Source: Grammothele lineata (Eukaryota; Basidiomycota; Agaricomycetes; Polyporales; Polyporaceae). From it: 64,000 nt of DNA. Each line of letters opens with the position of its first letter. The stretch's first letter is position 1. Made by a program: the position numbers and the translations under genes. The stretch lies in contig NDFF03000040.1 of the NCBI GenBank assembly GCA_002150815.3, forward strand, positions 186,001 through 250,000, given 5' to 3'. Below, piece by piece: positions 43,391-55,567 of this stretch. The notes under the pieces were generated by a model. It did not search any database. It saw only the letters and a program-made list of their open reading frames with translations, and was not told the DNA's origin.

Positions 43391-46127
43391 ATGGCCTACA
43401 ACCCTACCTACAACCACAGCAACGCCTCCAACCTTCATACCCCCTACGATCAAAGCACCGCTAATCTCAACACTCCCTACGGCTCTGGAGACCCTTACTA
43501 CAACGAGTCCACCGGCTTCATCACCCCTGCCAACCCCAAGAAGGGCACCAGCAAGTGGGTCAAGATCGGGATCCCCGTCGCCGTCATTGTAATTGCCGCC
43601 GCCGTTGTGGGAGCCATTTTCGGCGTCCGTGCGAGCAAGAACTCGTCCAGTACCAGCAGCAAGTCGTCCAGCGCTGACACATCCTCAGGAAACAGCGATG
43701 GCTCTGGGATGCTGGCGACTGCGACGGATAGCCTCTACCTCCTTCCCATCTATCCTTCGACGGTGCGTGACCTTGCTTATGTATATCGTGTAGCGAGAAA
43801 TTCTGGTGAAGTGTTCTTGGTCACATTTTGTTGCGGATGTTTGTGCGCCGGGTATAGTGATTTTGACACGGGTTGGAAGAGTCGTGTGGAGTGCACTTAG
43901 AGACAATATGGCTCTACATCCCGTATTTTTGATACGCCTTCGGTTATGATTAGATTTGAGCTAACGATGCTTTCCAGACCAATACTGCTCTCTACACGTC
44001 TCCCACGTTTGCGTCTGACTCCTCAAAGACCTGGCCATCGGACACCTTCGCCCCGGCTAGTCCGACGGTAACGTCTGTTCGGACAGACCGCCCCCGCCTC
44101 ATTGCTCCCTCTTACAAGTGGGATGCGCTCCCTGATCTCATCGCGAATGATCCCTACCTCAAATTCTGGAACGACACCATCTTCGGCAACGCCACCGATT
44201 ACTACGACCTCCCTGTTGTCCAGTACTTCATGGACGGCGACAGTGGTATCCTGGATAACTCGCGTGATGTGAAGAGGCGCATCAAGGCGTTCTCGTACGT
44301 CTACCGCATGACTAAGGATACGAAATGGGCGGATCGGGCTTTCAAGGAACTCCAGGTATCTCGTTGCGTTTTTTGTTGTGAGATAGTTATTGCTCAACAG
44401 GCTACTCTAGAACGCAGCTGGAAACGGCACCACTGACTTCGGTCCCGACGGCACGGACAAGTGGAACCCCACCCACTTCCTCGATACTGCGGAAATGACC
44501 GCCGCGTTTGGTTACGCGTATGACTGGCTTTATGACGTCCTTACCGACGAGCAGAAGAGTCAGATCCGGACGTCCATGATCTTTTACGGTCTCGAACGCG
44601 GTCTCGTCGCCTTTAATAACAGCGATAACCGCTTCACCGGATGGTGGGCTTCCAACATTCAGGGCAACTGGAATTGTGTTTGCAACGGCGGCCTTACTGT
44701 CGGCGCACTGGCCATTCTCGACGACGACACTACCGGTACTGCGGAGGCCATCCTGGCCCAGACAGTTGAGAACGCGAAGTCGAACTGCGCATGGGCCGTC
44801 TCGACGGATGGGAGCTGGTCTGAGACGGCGAACTACTGGTATTTCGGTACCACCGGGCACGCCGAGATGGCCTCGGCCCTCAAGACCGCCACGGGTTCAG
44901 ACTATGGCCTACTCGACATCAACCCTGACTTCTGGAAGACTGGCCTTTTCCACATGGCCATTACTGGTCCGGGGTCGCTTTTCGCCTGGGGTGACCACGG
45001 TCCGAATAAGTACTCGTCGACCGCGAACGGCATGTTCCTCTACGGCGATCACTTCGGTCACCCCGAGTACCAGCTCTTCCAGCGCGACCAACACGACGCC
45101 CCTGAGCCGTGGAGCATGTTCTGGTACAACCCCACCGCGACGGGTGCGTTCTGGGACGGGTTGCCGCTCGACAACTTCTTCACGAACAACACGGATGAGT
45201 GGGCGTCGATGCGGAGCTCGTGGACGGACGAGAACGCGATGTACATCGGCATCAAGGCGGGCACGCTCCAGGGCCACCAGACGCACAACGACCTCGATGC
45301 GGGCGACTTTGTCCTCGACGCGCTCGGCACACGCTGGGCGGGCGAGCTCGGTTCGGGTGACTATCGCTCCCTAGACTACTTCAGCAACGATACACAGGAC
45401 AGTGTTCGGTGGCTATACTACCGCAAGCGGACGGAGGGCCAGAACACGATCCTGATCAACAAGGAGAACCAAATTGTGACTGCGGCCCCGACTGTCCTTC
45501 AGAACCTGACGTCTGGCACCAAGCAGGGCTCTAGCACCGTTCTCGACCTTGACACGTCCGACACTGCCCTCTGGACGGCTGACCTGACGAGCGCGTATGA
45601 CAACGTGTGAGTATCCTGTCTGTTTCAGACGTGTCACTACCATGTTCGATTTATGATGTGCGCGTAAATTTGGTGAATGCTGATTGTATTGCTTTTGCAG
45701 CACGTCGTTCAAGCGTGGTATTCGCTTCTTGAACGGTCGCAAGCAGGTCCTCCTCCAGGATGATATAAACACGTCGGGCACGATCATGTGGCGGATGCAC
45801 ACGAACGCGACCGTGAGTGTTGACGGCACGACGGCGACTCTCAAGATCGGAGACAAGACCCTCACGATGTCGATTTTGAACGCACCCGACGGCGTCTCCA
45901 TGACCACTGGGGATGCCGTGAGGTTCGACGACGACCCTGCTCTCCCTGACGGCCAGGTGGACCAGCCCAACCCTGGTGTGACCGTGGTTATGATCAGCCT
46001 GCCCGCTGGCTCGTACAGTCTGCAGGTGCTGTTCAACCCTCAGTGGGACGGCATGTCGTCGAGCGACTTTGTGACGCCGCCGAGCGTAGCCCTGGACAGT
46101 TGGACGCTGCGGAGTCACGATAACTGA
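43391..46127 (+). CDS. Membrane-anchored heparinase II/III-like protein, copy 2
   Basis: This is a paralogue of the gene at 13230. Exons 43391-43762, 43978-44355, 44411-45606 and 45701-46127 encode 790 residues. It has a longer cytosolic tail rich in Asn, Tyr and Pro (PYGSGDPYYNESTG). A membrane segment at about residues 58-79 (IPVAVIVIAAAVVGAIFGV) is followed by a Ser-rich stalk and the same catalytic-domain blocks: YDWLYDVLTDEQKSQIRTSM, NWNCVCNGGLTVGALAILDD, ETANYWYFGTTGHAEM, GHQTHNDLDAGDFVLDALG. Intron positions and phases match copy 1, and exon 4 is exactly the same length (427 nt). The first intron (215 nt) is long for this window. The predicted location is the plasma membrane facing the wall. 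The substrate is unknown. Confidence 0.88.
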
Positions 46128-46818
46128 TTGATGGCAGGGATGTGGCAGGGGAGATGGTGGAGCGTCTGTGATTTGCGATGGACACTTTCCGGATTGTTGA
46201 TCTTTGTACGACACGTTTGCTCGCTTTTCGATCCGACTAGTTACTTGACTTGGAATACCTTGAGCTGCACGAACGGTCTGGTAGCTGTATCTGCACTCGG
46301 TCTATGAAACATGAGCGTGGAGCGAGAATGACTGCGGTTGCTGGACGGGGGAACGCGATAGGCTGCGGGCGGGATTCTGGGGTGGCGGGAAAACAGGGCC
46401 GTGGGTGGCAGGCCGGGGTGGCTGGAGCGGCAAGCGGCGGGCGAGCGTCAACGGCTGACGGGGGAGATGGGCGCCTGTTGCCGTGGTATCGGAGGGCGCG
46501 TTCGTCGGGGAACGATTTGTTCTCTCACCTCCCGCGCCCACCGTCTTTGGCTCTGGCCACCGTCGCTCCTTTCAGCCTTCTCTCCTTCGTCTGCACAAAA
46601 CCGCAATCCTACACGGGGTCCTTCCCCTCCGCTCAGTGCGTCTCTCCTCCTCGCTCTCATACGTCCTTCCTCGCCGCCCGGGCTGGCCTCGGTCCCACCT
46701 CCGCCTCCCTCTCCCCCCCCTCCCACAATTCTGGCGCTCTGTCCAGCCAGATCCCCTCGCTGACGACGTTTTTCGCTCACAGCGCCCCATCCGCCTTTCC
46801 CCCACCCATCCCGCAGCC
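46128..46818. other. Intergenic region upstream of the Mid2-like gene
   Basis: This 691-bp gap holds the 3' UTR of the lyase-like gene and the promoter and C/T-rich leader (about 46520-46815) of the next gene. In-frame codons extend upstream of the chosen ATG at 46819 but encode low-complexity sequence. Confidence 0.4.
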
Positions 46819-47986
46819 ATGTTCGCCCGCAAGCACAGCGTCGCCCTCACATTCTTTTGCCTCGTCGTAGCCCTGGGTTTGGCCACCGGATCCGAGGCGA
46901 ACTCGCTCGTTCACACTCCCCGCGACCATGCCGGGCTCAACCGTATGATCAAGAAGCGCGCCGACTCCGGGCTCGGTCTCCTCAGTGCCATCGGCGTCGT
47001 CGGTGCTGAGAGCGATCCAACCGCGTCGCTTTCCAGCGGCTCCGTCTCCGCCACCAGCGCGACGTCGGGCACGAGCACGGGCACCGCCTCGGCCACTTCG
47101 GCCACTGGCAGCACGACCTCGGCCTCGACTGGCAGCTCTACCACCGGAGCCTCGACTGTAAGTCTTATTGGTCTTCATTCCCGCATATATGGCAGCTTAT
47201 GCGCATCGTGGACAGGGCACCGACACCACCGGTACTTCCACCGGCACTGACACGAGCTCTACCTCCGCCACTGACTCAACTACGTCCGCGTCTACCACGA
47301 GCAGCTCCAGCACCACGTCGAGCAGCGCGACCTCTACCAGCTCTACGACTTCGTCCAGCAGCGCCGCTCAGCCAACGTCGGCTACGTCCCAGGCAGACAC
47401 TAACGATGATACCCAAACGTCCGCGTCTCACCGCACCGTCACGGCCACGTCCTTCGTCTCCGACTCTACGACCTCCGCGTCGAGCACCGCCGCCGCCAGC
47501 GCCAGCAGCGCCTCCAAGGCGAGCAAGGTTACCAAAACCACGCTCACCGTGATCATCGCCGTCGCCGCCTCGATCGGCGCCGTTGCGCTCGCCTGGACCC
47601 TCTTCCGCAAGTGGAAGCTCCGCCCGTCCTCGTCCTTTGATGACCGCATGCAACCCATTGACTGGCAGCCCGCAGGTCCCGATGACTCGGGCCTACCCAA
47701 CCACCGCCGCGCCAACTCAGCCGCCTCGCACGGCTCGTTCCATTCCTCTGGCCACGGCCACGAGGCCGGCTCCGGCTACGGTGCCACGTCCAACCACGGC
47801 CACGGCGGCCTTGACCCGCTCCCTGACCACGACTTCACCGCAGCCGCGGGTGGAAACCTCGCGCCGGTCGGTGGCTACGCGGACCTCCAGCGCGGCCCCA
47901 GCCCCCAGCCTACTATGGCGGAGCTTAACCGCGGTCCGAGCTTCAACCAGCACCAGTACGGCTACGGCCAGAACGTGCGCTACTAG
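46819..47986 (+). CDS. Mid2/Wsc-like Ser/Thr-rich cell-surface protein
   Basis: Exons 46819-47157 and 47216-47986 encode 369 residues. An N-terminal signal peptide (SVALTFFCLVVALGLATGS) is followed by about 190 residues dominated by Ser and Thr, which should be heavily O-mannosylated. One membrane segment (TLTVIIAVAASIGAVALAWT) precedes a basic FRKWK stop-transfer and a ~120-residue cytosolic tail with QPIDWQPAGPDDSGLP and Gly/His-rich repeats, ending GYGQNVRY. This layout is that of Mid2/Wsc-type mechanosensors that feed the cell-wall integrity pathway, but no WSC cysteine domain is visible. A mucin-like adhesin is an alternative. The neighbouring upstream gene also encodes a membrane-anchored surface protein. 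Confidence 0.7.
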
Positions 47987-48947
47987 GCGTGCCCCCTTAC
48001 TTACGGACTGTTGTGACGTGACGCAACTGGCGCTGCGCGTTCTCGTTGTACGGTAATCGCAGTGGACCGTATTTACGACGTCGATACCTGTTCAGTATCC
48101 TAGCGGGGCCTGTCCGACATGCTCACGCTCGCAGGTCCTGCTGTTGCTGTTACCACCCCCCTCTTGACCTTCCGTTCCGTTTTCTGTCTCCTCTCTCCCG
48201 TCTGATCCGTTCTACTATCTTTAACCCCTTCCTCTGTTGCGTTGGAGAAGTACGTATACGTATATCACGACTACTATGCTACTTTTTCCATTTCCCCGCT
48301 GGACGCTTCGACGCCCCTCCGTCGTGTGCAGTTGGTTCATGCGCCGGACGGAGCGATGGCTCGCCGACTTCCCCTTTCCCCCTTGTGTCCTGCCCGTGTT
48401 TCGTGTCTTTACAGTTTGCAATGACGATGCGGCAAGACAGTGCGTCGACACCCGTCGCCAATACTTTTTTGCCGTGCCTTGGGGGGCTCGCCGCTTAGGC
48501 TGGCTCCGATATTGCGTGCATACGTGACGTCCTGCAAGGGCGCGGAAGTACCGTAAGAACAAAGGTGCCCACGTCGCAGTGCACATGGTGCCGAGCATAC
48601 TCTCGACTCATTTAGCGAATGATTTAGTGCGTCCAACGGATGCGGTAGTTCAACGAGGGGAAGCAATCATGCATGAGCGACCGCAAGCTGTGCTCTCCCG
48701 CCCCTTCCGGCTTGCTCAAGGCTTGTCGCGAGTCAGCAGATGTTGAGAAACTTGGAAGCTTGCGTGCAGTCATAGACGACGCAGATAGCTATCCGAAGAT
48801 GGATACATGTACAGTATATTTAGCTCTTTTCCCCCCACTTCCTTGCCCACAGCCACACCCCCTCGAGAATGTTCCAACCCCCAAAACTAATCAGGCTTTC
48901 GGACGGATGAACGCATCCGCCAGATGCGTCCGCCCTACCTTCACGCG
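47987..48947. other. Convergent 3' intergenic region
   Basis: This 961-bp gap lies between the plus-strand Mid2-like gene and the minus-strand GNL1-like gene. Both 3' UTRs should lie here. Only short, unconvincing open frames are present. Confidence 0.4.
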
Positions 48948-51736
48948 TCACGCGTCAGAGCCAGTCTCTTCGTCATTGTCGCCGCCGGGGCCCTCGTCGT
49001 CGGACCCCCGATCGTCGTCGTCGAGCGCGACGAGAGCTCCAAACCGCCCGGCTCCACTCGTACCCGCTCCGCCCCGATTGGCGGGCCTGCGCCCAGCGCG
49101 TGCGCTGTCGCCCTCTTCGTCACTGCCCTCACTGTCACTCTCGGCCTCGGACAATCCCGGCTCAGATGCTGGGCTCAGCGGGCCCTCGCCGTCCTCGTCC
49201 TGGCCGTGACCGTGGTAGTCGTCGGGGGCGCTGTCGTAGTCGCTGTCGTAGTCGAGCTGCCGTCCGAGCTGCGCGTCGGGGATCCATATGCCCGCGCCGT
49301 CGGTCCGCGGCTCCGCGCCCGGGGGCCAGAACGCCCAGCGGATCCGGCCTTCTGCGAGAGCGCGGAGGACTGCGGGTCGTACGTACGGCGAGGTAAGATG
49401 AGGCGGCGGGTGCAACGGCGCAGGTGGCGGAGTGCGAACGGGGCGTGCAGATCAGGGTCGACGGGGGCGAGGACGGCGACAGCGTCCGTCAGTGAAAATG
49501 AAGTTTACGGCAGGCATTTGCGTTTGAAAAGTCGCAGCATAAGAAGTCAAAAAACGGACCGTACAGCCAGAACAAGAGAGAAAAGAGATCGCCGGTGTTA
49601 GCGGAATAAATATCTCAAAGAAGATTGACGAGCAAGTTAAACGACGCACTCGCGTTCCCCGCGCGGTTCACGTCGGGCCGACCGGCCTTCGCGGTCACCC
49701 AGCCTTTCTTCTCCGCGTACGCGGTGAGGACGTCCATGGCCGTCCACACAGGCTCCGTCTCTGCGGCGTTTTCACTATTGCCGCCACCCCCTGCACCCCC
49801 TGCGCAGGTAGGGCGCACACCGCCGCGCCAGGTGCGTTTGTCCTCCGCGGGCGGGTGCGCACATGACGGATGCGTAAGGCCTAAGATGCGCTCGAGCGGG
49901 AGGAGCTGCGCGGCGCGGTGCACGCACAGCGGGATCGCGGAGACGCGGGAGATGGGGAGGATCCCGCTCAGGACCTGTGACCGTGGGGTAGTCAATTACG
50001 GCATCCCGGGAAGGTTCGCGGGACGTATAGGTTACGAGCCCTCGGGGGCACGGGACGTGGGGCGGAGGTCAGATGCGCGTACCTGGTCCTCCATCGGGAC
50101 GTAGTTGGGGATGACGAGGCCGGGGCAGTCGACGAGGCGGACTTCAGGTGTCCAGAAGAGCGTCTGAAAATGTTTCGTCTTCGGAGCTGGTCAGCACCCA
50201 GAGATTTGCTAGCGCCCCCACAAACCCCTCACCTTCCCAGGTGTGCGCGACGCCCGGACTTTCTGCGTGCCAAACAGCGCATTCAATAATGAAGATTTGC
50301 CCACGTTCGGCTGGCCTGGGTGCGAGAAGCACGGCGCACAGTTAGCACTCGTGAGAGGGCCGCGCCGGGGGACAACGTGCGCACCAATGAGGCCGACGGT
50401 CAGAAACTCGGGCTCGGAGTCGTCTGCCTCCGAGTCGCCTTCTTCTTCGGCGGCCTGACTATTCTCCGGAGCAGCTCTACTTGGCTTCGGGGCAGCGGCG
50501 CCGCCCACTACCGAGCCTACCTGGCCACCGTGGGCGGCTCGGACGGCATTCCAGTCGACTTCAGACCGCACTCGAGGCCCCCAAGTGGCCAACCTCTCCG
50601 GTTTGTCCTTTACGGACTGGGGAGGCTCGAGAAGCTCAGCGTGGGTCTCCCGGAGGGCGTCAACGAGTGTCTGCCGGAAGGCAGACGGGAGATGGGGCTC
50701 GTGCATCCGCCGTTTCCTGGCATTGGACGGCGCTTCTCCGTCGTCTGGATGTTTTTCAGTGTACGATTCCACCTGGACGACGCGTGCACCGGGGTGTCGC
50801 GCGCGGAGGTATTCGGTCCAGGCCGCGGCCCGGTCGGGGACGGCGATGTCGACCTTTGTGAGCACGAGCACGGTGCGGAGGCGGGACGCGTTTGGGGCGT
50901 TAGACAGGTACCAGGCGAGCGCGGGCGGGAAATGGAGCGTCGGGCACCGGGAGTCGAGGAGGATGAGGAGGATTTGGGATATTTCGGTGACGCGCCATCT
51001 GCGGGCAGCCGGTCAGCACTCAGCTGTTGGGTATCGGCTGACGGAGACGGGGAGGGGGCGGCGGGGATGGGACGTACAGCTGCCGCCAGACTTCAAGGTT
51101 ACGTTCGAACGAGGTCGGCGCGTGGGGCATGCGCTCCGCCGCTGCACCGTCGCCGGTGGCAGTTGATACTTCCCGAGCGGCGGGTGATGGCGACGATGGA
51201 TTGTGGCCGACGTGGATGGGACCCGTGCTGGGCGCGTCGGACCAGGCGTGCACGGCGGCGTCGGTCTGCGCGAGCCATTTCTTGAAGAGGCCATGCTCGT
51301 TGGCCTCGACCTCCTTCTTGGACATGTCATATCGCCACTTGGGGCGCTTGGGGCAGGTCAGTTGTGCATGTGAGGCGTCGGGTGCGTCGGCGGGCTTTTC
51401 GTCAACGTCCGGGAGGATCGCACGATCGGGCGGAATGGGACGTGCGAGCGGTAGCGAGGCGGCGAGGGCCTTGGTCCGTTCCAAAAACGCCGGAGGCAGT
51501 TTCACGAAGGAGGACTCGAGACGGCGGGATGCGTCGGCAGCAGAGGCGGCGGGGCGGGAGGGATCTGTGCTCGCAGCTGGTGGGGCGAGGGGCTGGCCTG
51601 TGGGTCCCCTGCGACCCTTGCGGTGACGATCGGGCTTAGCGGGCGGGGGCGGGGGGACGTCGCCGCGCTTGACGGCGCGTTTGAGCTGGAGCTGCTCCTT
51701 GCGCTGCTTGGCGGAGAGGGGCTTGCGGCGCTGCAT
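48948..51736 (-). CDS. GNL1-type circularly permuted GTPase
   Basis: This is a P-loop GTPase of the YlqF/YawG family with permuted motif order (G4-G1-G3), most like GNL1/HSR1. It starts MQRRKPLSAKQRKEQLQLKR, a basic N-terminus usual for nucleolar family members. FERNLEVWRQL and ILLILLDSRCPTLHFPPAL lead to G4 LVLTKVDIAVPD, then G1 GQPNVGKSSLLNALFG, G2 ASRTPGKT, G3 RLVDCPGLVIPNYVPM, and the C-terminal NRAGNA|ILRALAEGRIRWAF. An acidic tail of about 100 residues (YDSDYDSAPDDYHGHGQDED) ends the protein. Relatives act in ribosome assembly or nuclear export; the role of GNL1 itself is poorly known. One intron (49370-49649, 280 nt) is unusually long here. Interior exon edges are partly inferred. Confidence 0.86.
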
Positions 51737-52760
51737 GTGGGGGCGTGCCTGGCGTGGACGGTGGAATCAGCGTCGAGCGATGGCTGCGGGCGAGGACTCG
51801 GCTGGACTCGGACGCTGCAGGGCGTGCAGCAGAGGCAGGGCAGACGATGGCATGTTCGCGCGGGGGCGGTGGCGCCGATGACGAAGGAGGGCGATCGCCC
51901 TGGCCGTGCAGGAGAGATCTGGCGATATCTGGCAGTCGATCTCGGACTGATCAGAGAGCGCTCTTGGTGTCCTTTTGACTTTCTGGCCCTCGCCCGTCCT
52001 CGTCACGCCACACACGACGGTGCCATCCCCGCGATGCCCGACCTCCCGCATCCCCGCCAGCCGCGGCCCCGCCACCGTCGACCCGCCGTCCGTCGCGCGG
52101 TCGCCGCGCGCCTGGCCAAGCCTGGCTCGTCGCTCATCAGACCTCTGCGGCCGTGATGGTCGCCGCGAGGTCCCCGTACACGCTTCGCCCTCCGGTCCGC
52201 CCGCCTCGGAGGAAGGACAGATATGCCTGACTAGTCCTTCTTCGTCCCACACCAACCTTTCCTTTGGCAGCCTTTGGCGCGTCGCCCTGCGTGCCTGTCA
52301 TAATTGCGTGTCCATGTCGGCAGACGAGCGCGTGGAACGCCGGGGAGGCTCCTCCTGGCGACGGGCAGCTTCCGGCCGCGCGCGAGAACGCGCGAGAGTC
52401 GTCGTCGGGGCCCGGTCGCTGCCCGCCTGGCCTACCAACAGACTCGCAGACCAATGCTGAATTCCGTCAATGCCATCGCGGTCGTCCAGGCGGCTCACGC
52501 ATCGGCTCGCGGGCAGCGCGCGGGGCTGAACGGCGGGCAGATCTGCCAGTGGGACGCGGCGCCTTCCGCGCGGGGAGGACGAGATGCTGACGGCCCGGCC
52601 GTGGCTCTGGCTCAGGCTCAGGCTCTCGCCGCTCGCCCCGGGGCCGCTGCCGCCTGCGAAATCTCCCCTCTTTGGTCCGCCCAGAGCTCGTCCCCATGTC
52701 CTCGTCCCTTCGTCTCTCCCCTCGACATCCCTCCATGCCCGCCCGTCCGCCCACGCTCTA
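51737..52760. promoter_or_regulatory. Divergent promoter region
   Basis: This 1.0-kb GC-rich gap lies between the divergently transcribed GNL1-like and methyltransferase genes. Open frames exist on both strands, but they are low complexity and match nothing I recognise. Confidence 0.4.
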
Positions 52761-55066
52761 ATGTACATGGGCCTCAACCACCCCCTCACCCGCGACTCCA
52801 GGCACTCCTCCTCCTCCTCCACCGCCACCGCCACAAACTCCTCCGACGGCCGCAGAGCCCTCTTCCGCAAGGAGAACCAGTTCCTCGACCGCTACGGCTC
52901 CAAGCTTCATGCCTACGACAGAGACAAGGCACCTTATCCCTGCTCCTTCGACAGGGACGTCGTAGAGGTGTACGTCTCCCCTCTCCTCCCTCTCTCGCGA
53001 CGCGCTTGCCGAGCAGAATGCCGTACAGCCAATGTCTCGACAACGCCATCATCGTCGCTACCAAGGGCGCTCCATCCTTCCTCGATCACCAAACGACCCC
53101 CAAGCGATGTTTGGATATCGGCACGGGCGTACGTTCTGCGCACTATGGCCTCTAACTTGCGCTCAACCGACCTGTTTAGCTCGGCCTGTGGGTCGTTTCC
53201 GCGGCCAAGACGTGGCCGGACACGACGTTTGTGAGCACTTGCACGACACGGCCCTTCGTCTCCATATGGTGCTGACGTTGTACCGCCGCGTCCAGGTTGG
53301 CCTCGACATGGTCAACATTCAGATACCGCTCAAGACGCTCGACCCGGACGTTGCGGACCGCATAGAGTGGGTCCATTGCAACATGTACGCGTCATCTCGC
53401 TGGCCAGCTTTCCGGATGCGTGCGGAGGTGCTCACGCGCGTTGTAGCCTCCGGAATAGGCTTCCCTTTGACGACGACGAGTTCGACCACGTCCACATCCA
53501 GGGACTCGCGAGCGGGATCCCGGAGAATAAGGTCCGTGGTCCTTCTATAGCGCGCCCCGTCTTCCATTCTGACCCGCGCATCCAGTGGTTTGACATCTAC
53601 GAAGTGAGCACGCGTGCGCGCCGTGCCTCTCGAGTATCGTCTGACAATGCGTACAGGAGGTGCGACGGGTGATGAAACCGGGCGCTTCCATCGAACACTG
53701 CGAAGAAGGTCGGTGTGATTGGGCCTGTCGCGTCGGGACACGAGCTGAGCTTTCATCCAGACGCGATATTCCCCACCCTGCCACGGTGGTACACGGACCC
53801 CTTACGGGCCCACGCACGATCTCTGTCAACTGCCGCACCTGGATCTATACAGCAACGCCTGTCATACCCCCCGAGTGCGGACACCAGCACTCTCGCACAC
53901 GAGCACGAGTTGTTGGAAACCCTTTACGATGACGTGTGGTCTAACCGCTTCATCAACCCGACGCCGACCTCCGTCCTGCCCGGGTACTTTGGTGCCGTAT
54001 TCGACCGCGTGGTGTCGCCACCTGTGGTCAATTTCATGCCGCCACCTTTTGCGCCATTTGCGCCTATACCCGGCGTCCATAATTCCCCATCTCGCCCCAG
54101 TTTCCCTCCCGCCCCTCCAAGTGATGCTGCCGTCCTCAATGGCACTCCCCGGTCTACAAACGCCGCCCTTTCGCATGACGAGGAGACACCCACCACCGAC
54201 GATGAGACATCAAATCATCCCGGAGATAGCACCGTTTCCCCTGAAGCCCTCGCAGACGTCCACCCCTCGCCCTCGCCATCACCCACCCTCCTGCCGTCGA
54301 CCGAGAACAGCCCGAAGGGAGACGAATCGCTCCTATCCCTATCCCCAGGCCCGAAAGCCATCGCAGAGATGACCGTCCCGCCGCACCCGCCGGACTCTGA
54401 GGTGGCCTCTACGCTCTCCGGTAGGACCCGGACGGACTCGCAGTCGTCCGGGTCGACTTCCTACCAGTCCCTCGCGACCTCGTTCCACTCCAACGGCTCC
54501 GCCTCCGGGATCGTGATCGCAGAGGAGGCGACGTCCGTCTCGACCAACGGCGGGGGCAATCGCGACGGCATCGAGATGCTCGCCCTGGACCGCGCGCAGA
54601 GCTACGACGAGCACACACGGTACATGCAGCTCTACCGCGTTGTCACTGGCGTGCTGTCGACCAAGGAGGCGATGTGGGACGAGCTCCTGGACAGGGTGAC
54701 GAGGCGTGACCCGGTCCTGCAGAAGTATGGGTGGCAGGAGGAGGACTATAACGAGGCGGCGAGCAGGGAACGGTTCGAGCACGCGATCGAGCAGTACCAG
54801 AGGTGCGTCTTCCCCTTCCGTTTTATCTTCGATCGGAGAGGAGGTTGACATTTACTTGAAGTGACATGCGGATGCGGATATCGCTGTGGAACTGCGCGGT
54901 GATGAACGGATGGGCGCTGCCCCGCCGCGACGCGCCTTCGCGCGCGGAACTGCTGGAAGAGATGCAGCTTCGACATGAGATCCTGGAGGCGCAGCGCTTC
55001 GTGGGCGCGCAGGAGCTCGACCAACCGTGTCGGCGGATCCGCGTGCTGTTCGGGTGGAAGACGTGA
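52761..55066 (+). CDS. SAM-dependent methyltransferase with long disordered insertion
   Basis: This is a class I (Rossmann-fold) methyltransferase of the UMTA/TAM type common in basidiomycetes. It starts MYMGLNHPLTRDSRHSSSSS. LFRKENQFLDRYGSKLHAYD precedes motif I, PKRCLDIGTG|LGLWVVSAAK, split by a short intron. Then come PDTTFVG (acidic-loop region), NRLPFDDDEFDHVHIQGLAS (motif II/III region) and EEVRRVMKPGASIEHCEE (post-motif). After ETLYDDVWSNRFINPTPTSV, about 250 Ser/Pro/Thr-rich residues intervene before a conserved-looking helical end (YMQLYRVVTGVLSTKEAMWD; LLEEMQLRHEILEAQRFVGA). The substrate is unknown. LaeA-like regulators and small-molecule methyltransferases share this fold. There are six or so introns. 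Exon edges between 53150 and 53700 are approximate. Confidence 0.75.
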
Positions 55067-55567
55067 ACGTGATGCAGGACGAGAGCCGCTGCTTCTACGT
55101 TGTCATCGCTATTGCTTGAACGCGACAGGACCGAGAAGCACTTCGCACAGGATATAAGGATATGTGGCGTGTTATCGCGCCCCGCACGACGACGGACTTC
55201 ATTTATTGCTATGTATGCTTAGCCCTCCTCCCTGTGTTTTCATAGACACGCACCGCTGTCCGTTGTATACCATGCAGTCGAATTTGCTTTCTTATCGCCC
55301 CAACCTCCGTCGGCGTGGCTGACAGCAAGCCTCTTGCCGCAATGCCAGCCATAGCGATCGGTCCTAGCATGACTTAGTGGTGCGTGCTGTATCCCCTCAG
55401 GCCGACTTCTGCTGCTGACTTGCGGCTGACAGTGCTTGTGTGTATATAGGACATCTACGAGGGCGTTCTCCTGTATTCCCTCCTCTTCCCTCTGCTGCGC
55501 AGAGCCTTAATCCCAGGCCGGTCCTTTGCTTTCGCATCGCTTTCGACGCCCCTCCTTGCAGCTCGTC
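55067..55567. promoter_or_regulatory. Promoter region of the ThrE/Prm10-like gene
   Basis: A TATA box (TATATAG, 55443-55449) lies about 120 bp upstream of the ATG at 55568, followed by a C/T-rich leader. The start of the gap holds the 3' UTR of the methyltransferase gene. Confidence 0.5.

Noticed and set aside
50320..51285. 321-codon plus-strand open frame inside the GNL1-like gene
   Set aside because: The opposite strand encodes clear GTPase motifs over the same bases. The translation is Arg/Gly-rich noise.
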